From: Flaccisagitta enflata
Taxonomy: Eukaryota > Chaetognatha > Sagittoidea > Aphragmophora
Direction of reading: 5' to 3'
DNA length: 64,000 nt
Assembly: GCA_965153355.1 (NCBI GenBank)
Contig: OZ231126.1
Coordinates: forward strand, 93,124,001 to 93,188,000
Shown here: positions 57,620 to 64,000 of the stretch, piece after piece
How the letters are laid out: every line of letters begins with the position of its first letter
Numbering within the stretch: position 1 is the first letter of the stretch
Notes under the pieces: model-generated
What the model saw: only the letters and a program-made list of their open reading frames with translations
What the model was told of the DNA's origin: nothing
Databases searched by the model: none
Position numbers and translations under genes: made by a program

Positions 57620-59745
57620 GAATCCCCATTATACACTTGCACACGTCGGCAGACTGGAAGGAATGGAAGTGATAGAGGAAATGGAGCTGTTATCACAGTC
57701 ACATGCACATCATACACTTGCACACGTCCGCAAACTTGCAGAAATGGAAGTGATAGAGAAAATGGAGATTTCATCACAGTCACATGCACATCATACACAT
57801 GCACACGTCGGCAGACTGGAAGGAATGAAAGTGATAGAGAAAATGGAGATTTCATCACAGTCACATGCACATTATACACATGCACACGTCGGCAGACTGG
57901 AAGGAATGAAAGTGATAAAGGAAATGGAGATTTCATCACAGTTGCATGCACATTATACACATGCACACGTCGGCAGACTGGAAGAAATGAAAGTGATAGA
58001 GGAAATGGAGATTTCATCACAGTCGCATGCATTTTATACATATGCACACGTCGGCAGACTGGAAGGAATGGAAGTAATAGAGGAAATGGAGATTTCATCA
58101 CAGTCACATGCACATCATGCACATGCACATTATACACTTGCACACGTCGGCAGACTGGAAGGAATGAAAGTGATAGAGGAAATGGAGATTTCAACACAGT
58201 CGCATGCACATCATACACATGCACACCTTGGCAGACTGGAAGGAATGAAAGTGATTGAGGAAATGGAGATTTCATCACAGTCGCATGCATTTTATACATA
58301 TGCACACGTCGGCAGACTGGAAGGAATGGAAGTGATAGAGGAAATGGAGATTTCATCACAGTCGCATGCATTTTATACATATGCACACGTCGGCAGACTG
58401 GAAGGAATGGAAGTAATAGAGGAAATGGAGATTTCATCACAGTCACATGCACATCATGCACATGCACATTATACACTTGCACACGTCGGCAGACTGGAAG
58501 GAATGAAAGTGATAGAGGAAATGGAGATTTCAACACAGTCGCATGCACATCATACACATGCACACCTTGGCAGACTGGAAGGAATGAAAGTGATTGAGGA
58601 AATGGAGATTTCATCACAGTCGCATGCATTTTATACATATGCACACGTCGGCAGACTGGAAGGAATGGAAGTGATAGAGGAAATGGAGATTTCATCACAG
58701 TCACATGCACATCATACACATGCACACCTCGGCAGACTGGAAGGAATGAAAGTGATAGAGGAAATGGAGATTTCATCACAGTCGCATGCACATCATACAC
58801 ATGCACACCTCGGCAGACTGGAAGGAATGAAAGTGATTGAGGAAATGGAGCTTTTATCACAGTCGCATGCACATCATACACATGCACACATCGGCAGACT
58901 GGAAGGAATGGAAGTGATAGAAGAAATGGAGATTCCATCACAGTCGCAAGCACATCATACACATGCACACATCGGCAGACTGGAAGAAATGGAAGTGATA
59001 GAAGAAATGGAGATTTCATCACAGTCGCATGCACATCATACACATGCACACGTCGGCAAACTGGAAGAAATGGAAGTGATAGAGGAAATGGAGATTTCAT
59101 CACGGTCACATGCACATCATACACTTGCACACGTCGGCAGACTGGAAGGAATGAAAGTGATAGAGGAAATGGAGATTTCATCACAGTCGCATGCACATTA
59201 TACACATGCACACGTCGGCAGACTGGAAGAAATGAAAGTGATAGAAGAAATGGAGATTTCATCACAGTCGCATGCACATTATACACATGCACACTTCGGC
59301 AGACTGGAAGAAATGGAAGCGATAGAGGAAATGGAGCTGTTATCACAGTCGCATGCACATCATACACATGCACACGTCGGCAGACTGGAAGAAATGGAAG
59401 TGATAGAGGAAATGGAGATTTCATCACAGTCGCATGCACATCATACACTTGCACACGTCGGCAGACTGGAAGGAATGAAAGTGATAGAGGAAATGGAGAT
59501 TTCATCACAGTCGCATGCACTTTATACACATGCACACGTTGGCAGACTGGAAGAAATGGAAGTGATAGAAGAAATGGAGATTTCATCACAGTCACATGCA
59601 CATCATACACTTGCACATGTCGTCAGACTGGAAGAAATGGAAGCGATAGAGGAAATGGAGATTTCATCACAGTCGCATGCACATCATACACATGCACACT
59701 TCTTCAGACTGGAGGAACTAGAAGTGATAGAAGATATGGATATTT
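57620..59745 (+). repeat. 81-bp minisatellite, ~26 units, open on both strands
   Basis: The plus frame (57663-59747, 694 codons) repeats 27 residues of the kind MEVIEEMEISSQSHAHHTHA-HVGRLEE; the minus frame (57577-59616) repeats a Pro/Leu/His/Val unit with YDVHATVMKSPFPLSL. Two units carry a 15-bp insert (AHAHY) and belong to a 339-bp higher-order duplication (58111 and 58450). There is no splice context or known domain. It could encode a His/Glu-rich repetitive protein, but a satellite whose unit happens to lack stops is more economical. Confidence 0.9.
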
Positions 59746-59756
59746 GAGGTGTGGAT

Positions 59757-59822
59757 GGGGTTGGGATGCCCCTACCCACCCGTCTGCAACGATAATGTGA
59801 CCCTGCGTCACTTGTTAAAACT
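59757..59822 (-). mobile_element. GHE fragment (GTGAC branch)
   Basis: GCCCCTACCCACCCGTCTGC and AATGTGACCCTGCGTCACTTG match the 5' part at 5064 inverted. Confidence 0.6.
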
Positions 59823-59834
59823 ATCTTTGTAGAA

Positions 59835-60046
59835 AACAAGGCCGGATACACGGCTACCGAAGTCACGTGCGGGTGGGCAGGGGCCATATTTGAGGTCACT
59901 AGACCATTTGGGCAGGACCAGTGAGGTCATAGAAGTAAAATCATAAAGAAAAGTAAAAGGTGTCCGACCAACAGACCAACCAACCAACCGGCCGACGGAC
60001 AGACGGACAAAGCGGGTTGTAGAGTGACATGCACGCGACTAAAAAT
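59835..60046 (+). mobile_element. GHE copy, GTCACGTGC variant
   Basis: Box AAGTCACGTGCGGGTGGGC and hairpin AGTGACATGCACGCGACT; tract ACCAACCAACCAACCGGCC. Confidence 0.85.
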
Positions 60047-60128
60047 TGGACCGAGTGAAAAATGAAAGGATAAACCTGGCTTGAAATGAAGTAGGTGTTG
60101 GGACGGGGAAACTCATCAAGCCTGCAAC

Positions 60129-60295
60129 ATTTTTAGTCGCGGACACGCAACTCTACACATTGCCGTGTCGGTCAGTCTGTCGGTCGGTTGGTCGGTTTGT
60201 CGGTCGGTCACATTTTTGAATTCCGAGCGGTTTTTGCATTACTGCTCCTGCCCAACCGTCCGCGACTGCACTGCCGTGTATCCGGCCTTGTTTTT
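60129..60295 (-). mobile_element. GHE copy, GTCGCGGAC subfamily
   Basis: Hairpin (reverse) AGTCGCGGACACGCAACT and closing CCGTCCGCGACTGCACTGCC, GCCTTGTTTTT. Confidence 0.88.
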
Positions 60296-60429
60296 CTTGT
60301 TTGCGGACATAATTTTTCATTTTGCCCATTCTTTTTCAAGTTTGGTTACACGTTCGGTTTACTCATACGCTTAACACCATCAACGGCATTACTTTGGGTT
60401 TCCTTTTCAGGAGGACTGACTGTTGGAAT

Positions 60430-60625
60430 AGTGAGGGTACGTTTCCAGTCAAAGACAACCGCGTTTTTGGCGGGTCACTTGGTCGCTCGCTACATTTGTT
60501 CGCTCGCACTACTCACTCAACTTACTCGCTCCACCACACTACGTTTTGCTATATGCTTGCTTTGCTCACTTGCTCCTTTCACAACCTCGCTCACTCACTT
60601 TGCTCACTTCTTCGTGCGACGTTTA
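60430..60625 (+). repeat. GCTCACTC-rich dispersed repeat, copy C
   Basis: TACGTTTCCAGTCAAAGACAAC, CGCTCGCACTACTCACTC and CTCGCTCACTCACTTTGC in the same order as copy A. Confidence 0.75.
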
Positions 60626-60896
60626 AATTTACAAAACTGTGTTCACACTGTTAATGCATTTGACAGGTCTTGATCGTAACTATAAATTTGCCCTGACAGT
60701 AGTGGTGACAGCGTTGAAAATGGGGCCGAAAAAAAGGCAAAAAGAGAAGAACCATCTCTCGGGCGGAATCCAGCCTCATGTGAAATTCCGAGTGAGAGAG
60801 AGAAAATTTGAATTCTACTGAGAATACATCTCAAATGTATTTCATGCAGTCACACAGAGAGGGAGAGATCTAGAGAGAGGGAGACAACGGGATTCA
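60626..60896 (+). other. Unassigned
   Basis: A short frame at 60639-60821 containing MGPKKRQKEKNHLSGG has no recognised domain. Confidence 0.4.
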
Positions 60897-60897
<1 letters not shown>

Positions 60898-60956
<59 letters not shown>

Positions 60957-61020
60957 GACAGAGACAGAGAGACAGACAAACAGACAAACAGACAAAGAGA
61001 ACGATCAAGGATAGACAGTC
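60898..61020 (+). repeat. (GA)n and (GACA)n
   Basis: GA run to 60943, then GACAGACA/GACAAACA units. Confidence 0.95.
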
Positions 61021-61140
61021 AGACAGAGACAGACTACTAGCACCAAAAAAGAGAAATAGCAAGTAAGGGCCAGAGATCTCTCCCAACAACTGATATAGTA
61101 GAATTAGAACTCCTTCCTTGTCTTCCTCATCATTTTCTCC

Positions 61141-61451
61141 CTGGCCTGTATATCATTGAGTCCCCCCCCCCCCCCACCGCGGAGGGGGATATCAAAGGGT
61201 TTGGAGATTGGGAAGGAAATCAAAGGGGGGGGGGAGAGAAAAAAAGAAAATTTGGGGAAAATAAAACTTTTGACAGTACTTAATCATAAAAACTAGCTAG
61301 TAAAACACAAATTAACACTATCTAAACCTTAACTACACTGTTTTATTGCTTTATGGGGGAGATTTTGGAAGGCGACATGAAGCGCCGCAGGGAAGAAAAT
61401 CAAAGGCAGGGGAGGGGGAAATCAAAAGCGACTCAATCATATACACCCCTG
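61141..61451. mobile_element. hAT-like MITE family 2, copy 3
   Basis: Ends CTGGCCTGTATATCATTGAG and CTCAATCATATACACCCCTG; flanks TTTTCTCC/TTTTCATC agree at 6 of 8 positions. Confidence 0.8.
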
Positions 61452-61589
61452 TTTTCATCCCTTCTTTATCCTTATCCTCTTCATCTTTCTCCTCCTCCTT
61501 CTCCCTCCCTCTCTCTTCTTCCATCTGAGAATCTCCCCCGAGGATGAAATGAAGGAAACAAGAGAAGGCGGGCGGATGAGTCGAAGGTG

Positions 61590-62165
61590 AACAAGGCAAC
61601 AGGAGCATGGGGAAGGGGAATGTGAACAAGGGGAGCGGGAAGGTGAACAAGGGAAGGGAATCAAGGAGAAGGGGAAGGTGAACAAGGGAAGATGTAGGTG
61701 AACAAGGGAAGGGAAGAAGGGGAAGCGGATGGTGAATAAGGCAAGGGGAGCATGGGGAAGGGGAAGGTGAACAGGGAGAGGGGAGAAGGGGAAGGGGAAG
61801 GTGAACAAGGGAAAAAGAAGGTGAGCAGGGGGAATGGAGAAGGGGAAGGGGAAGGTGAACAAGGAAAAAAGAAGGTGAACAGGGGGAAGGGAGAAGGGGA
61901 GGGGGAAAGTGAACAACGGAAGAGAAAGGTGAACACGGGGAGGGAAGAAGGGGAAGCAGATGGTGAACAAGGCAAGGGGTGAAGGGGGAAGAGGAAGGTG
62001 AACGAGGGAAGGATAGAATGGGTTGTGGGAGGATGAACATAGGAATTTGAAAATGGGAAAAGGGGAAGTTGAACAAGGTAAATGGAGAAGGGGAAAGTGG
62101 AAGGTAAACGAGGCAAAGGGTGAATTGGGCAAGGGAAGGTAAACAAGGCAAGGGGAGCATAGGGA
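61590..62165 (+). repeat. Degenerate GA-rich minisatellite
   Basis: Units of the form GGGAAGGTGAACAAGGGAAG of ~30-36 bp, diverged. Three overlapping minus-strand frames (231-387 codons, Pro/Leu/Phe/Ser) run through it and the next array without stops. Confidence 0.85.
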
Positions 62166-62184
62166 AGGGCAACCTGAACAAAGA

Positions 62185-62420
62185 AAGGGTAGAATGGGGA
62201 AGGGCAACCTGCACAAAGAAAGGGTAGAATGGGGAAGGGCATCCTGAACAAAGGAAGGGTAGAATGGGGAAGGGCATCCTGAACAAAGAAAGGGTAGAAT
62301 GGGGAAGGGCAACCTGCACAAAGAAAGGGTAGAATGGGGAAGGGCATCCTGAACAAAGAAAGGGTAGACTGGGGAAGGGCATCCTGAACAAAGAAAGGGT
62401 AGAATGGGGAAGGGTAGGAT
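62185..62420 (+). repeat. 34-bp minisatellite, ~7 units
   Basis: Units contain AAGGGTAGAATGGGGAAGGG then CATCCTGAACAAAG or CAACCTGCACAAAG; the two forms alternate irregularly. Confidence 0.92.
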
Positions 62421-63079
62421 TGTTAAAGGAAAATTAGGAGCAAGTGTGAGTGAAGCAACCTTTTCATGTTTTTTTTTGGGGGGGGGGGTGGGCGGGATTT
62501 TGAGCATAAAAGGGCAAAAATGCACAGAAAAGTAGAGTATTTTGGTTGTAGTTGACACAAGTAGAAAAAAATGTTTTGGGCTTTGGGAGAATTTGTCTGA
62601 GGGAAGTAGTTTAGCCACGAAGCTGAGTTTGTGTGCTTTGTCTCTGTATTACCTTTACCTTGTCTCTGAACTTCTAAATCTGACCCGAAATTGGGTCGTG
62701 CGTTTGACCTGGAAAGTGGGACATATATCGAGTATGGCAGTGAGTCTTTGAAAAAAGAGATTCCATCTGTATATGAATATCTTTCTACCACATAAACTGC
62801 TTTCTACTACGAGTCCTTTCGTCGTGAATTGTGATCATAGCAAGTGAGTCTTTAGTTTGAGTCATACAAGCATCAAACTCACTCTACCGTTAATCAGGTT
62901 ATCCTAGCCCAGGGAAAAAACATTCGTTCAAGTTAACCTGCCTGAGATCTACTGGTTATATAAAAGTAAAAGCTTTTATAGCGACCAAATCTTGTTCCTT
63001 TCTCTTTTTCCCTTCTCTCCATTTAGTTTTCTGCTTTTATGAAGTTGAACTCAGTCCGTTTGCTGGGTTTCCCATGAGA

Positions 63080-63085
<6 letters not shown>
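62421..63085. other. Unassigned
   Basis: A T/G homopolymer pair at 62468-62488 and no supported gene. Confidence 0.4.
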
Positions 63086-63150
<65 letters not shown>

Positions 63151-63179
63151 AAAAAGAAAAAGAAAAAGAAAAAGAAAAA
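63086..63179 (+). repeat. (GA)n followed by (GAAAAA)n
   Basis: About 30 GA units then five GAAAAA units. Confidence 0.95.
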
Positions 63180-63245
63180 TGAAAATGAAAATAGAAAAAA
63201 AACAAAAGGGCAAATAGAAGAACAGGAGTAGTGGAGCGGAAGGGA

Positions 63246-63371
63246 AATTAGGCCGGATACACGGCTACCGTAGTCGCGTGCGGGTGGGCAGGGACCTCGA
63301 AAAAAAGCTAAGCGTCACGGACGGTCGGACGGACAGAGCCGGTTGTAGAGTCGCGTGCAGGCGAATGAAAA
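63246..63371 (+). mobile_element. GHE copy, GTCGCGTGC subfamily, short
   Basis: Box TAGTCGCGTGCGGGTGGGC, tract GGACGGTCGGACGGAC, hairpin AGTCGCGTGCAGGCGAAT with a damaged right arm. Confidence 0.85.
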
Positions 63372-63425
63372 TGGTCAATCAGTTTAGAGTCGTTGCCCAG
63401 AAAAAGGGAGAAACTACTTACTTAA

Positions 63426-63586
63426 AAACAAGGCCGGATACACGGCAATCCAGTCGCGGACGGTTGGGCAGGAGCAGTAATGCAAAAAACTGCTCAAAAT
63501 TGAAAAATGTGACGGGCCGACCTACCGATCTACCGACCTACCGACTGACACGGCAAGGTGTAGAGTCGCGTGTCCGCGAATAAAAA
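63426..63586 (+). mobile_element. GHE copy, GTCGCGGAC subfamily
   Basis: Box CAGTCGCGGACGGTTGGGC; tract CCGACCTACCGATCTACC; hairpin AGTCGCGTGTCCGCGAAT. Confidence 0.88.
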
Positions 63587-64000
63587 GCAAAAGGAAAAAA
63601 AAATGGAAATAAAAATCAGGCAGGCAATTGAGTGTCTTCGGCGTAGTTGGAAAAAAGTCGAATTACGTAATTCGTCTTTTTGAAACGTAGGGGAGAAATA
63701 AAGTTTTCCATTTTGGATTTGAGACAATTTTTAAGTTGGAGCCGTTTTGGGGCTGGGGATAGGTACATTTTTGATACTCATAGCTGAAAAACTATTTTCC
63801 CTTTCAAATAAGCTATCCTTAGAAGTCTCTACGATCAATAGTTTTAGGAGTTATGAATTTTTGAATTTTTTTTAATTTTTCATTTTTACCCAAATCAATA
63901 TTTTCATTGATCCCAATTTTCGGTCTTATGTAACATAATAGGGAGCGTAAACATGTTGCACTAAAATTGACCTATGACTTTATGACGCTACTTTGATGAT
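63587..64000. other. Unassigned
   Basis: No gene recognised up to the window edge. Confidence 0.4.

Noticed and set aside
61351-62618. 231- to 387-aa Pro/Leu/Phe-rich minus-strand frames
   Set aside because: Three overlapping frames through GA-rich minisatellites; no domain and no splice signals considered convincing.

Overview
The window is invertebrate animal nuclear DNA, probably from a marine species. Spliced animal domains, animal-type transposons (BEL/Pao, gag-only LTR element, hAT-like and TA-target MITEs, helentron-like short elements) and very dense microsatellites all point that way. I cannot name the species. Most of the 64 kb is repetitive, and most long open frames are translations of (CT)n, (TG)n or minisatellites.

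0.08-10.7 kb holds nested transposons: a hAT-like MITE inside a short hairpin element, and a 3.4 kb TTTTTAACA-rich composite with another TIR element inside it. There is one possible first exon on the minus strand (8860-8995). 11.0-15.1 kb is bounded by inverted repeats and contains a 19-bp minisatellite and a ~165-bp repeat carrying two MITEs with clean target duplications. 15.87-16.96 kb holds two 18-bp arrays. 17.0-17.5 kb is a foldback element with telomere-like repeats. 17.66-23.55 kb is a gag-only LTR retrotransposon with an internal 1.27 kb tandem duplication. 23.5-25.85 kb is a ~975-bp tandem repeat, followed by a decayed BEL/Pao element on the minus strand (25.86-29.23 kb, leader to ~29.9 kb).

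31.4-42.65 kb is the gene-bearing part, all on the plus strand. In order it has repeated PHD-like zinc-finger exons, a WWP1/ITCH-like WW exon, another PHD-like exon, three exons of an ARHGEF11/12-like PDZ domain, a coiled-coil exon, a fourth PHD-like exon, and three exons of an ANKLE1/LEM-3-like GIY-YIG nuclease ending in a stop at 42648. Splice phases agree from the PDZ exons through to the stop. The string could therefore be one unusual chimeric gene, or exons of several genes interleaved by duplication or transposon capture.

42.7-64 kb returns to repeats: foldback and TA-target MITEs, a 95-bp satellite family, 85-bp and 105-bp arrays, an 81-bp minisatellite open on both strands, (TCTG)n/(CT)n/(CA)n tracts and GA-rich minisatellites.

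Throughout the window about 35 copies of one short element family occur, here called GHE (GGAC-hairpin element). Each starts near AACAAGGCCGGATACACGGC, has an internal GGAC/GACC tetranucleotide tract, and ends in a hairpin followed by TAAAAA. The hairpin arms and a 5' box vary together between subfamilies, which is one of the strongest structural signals here.
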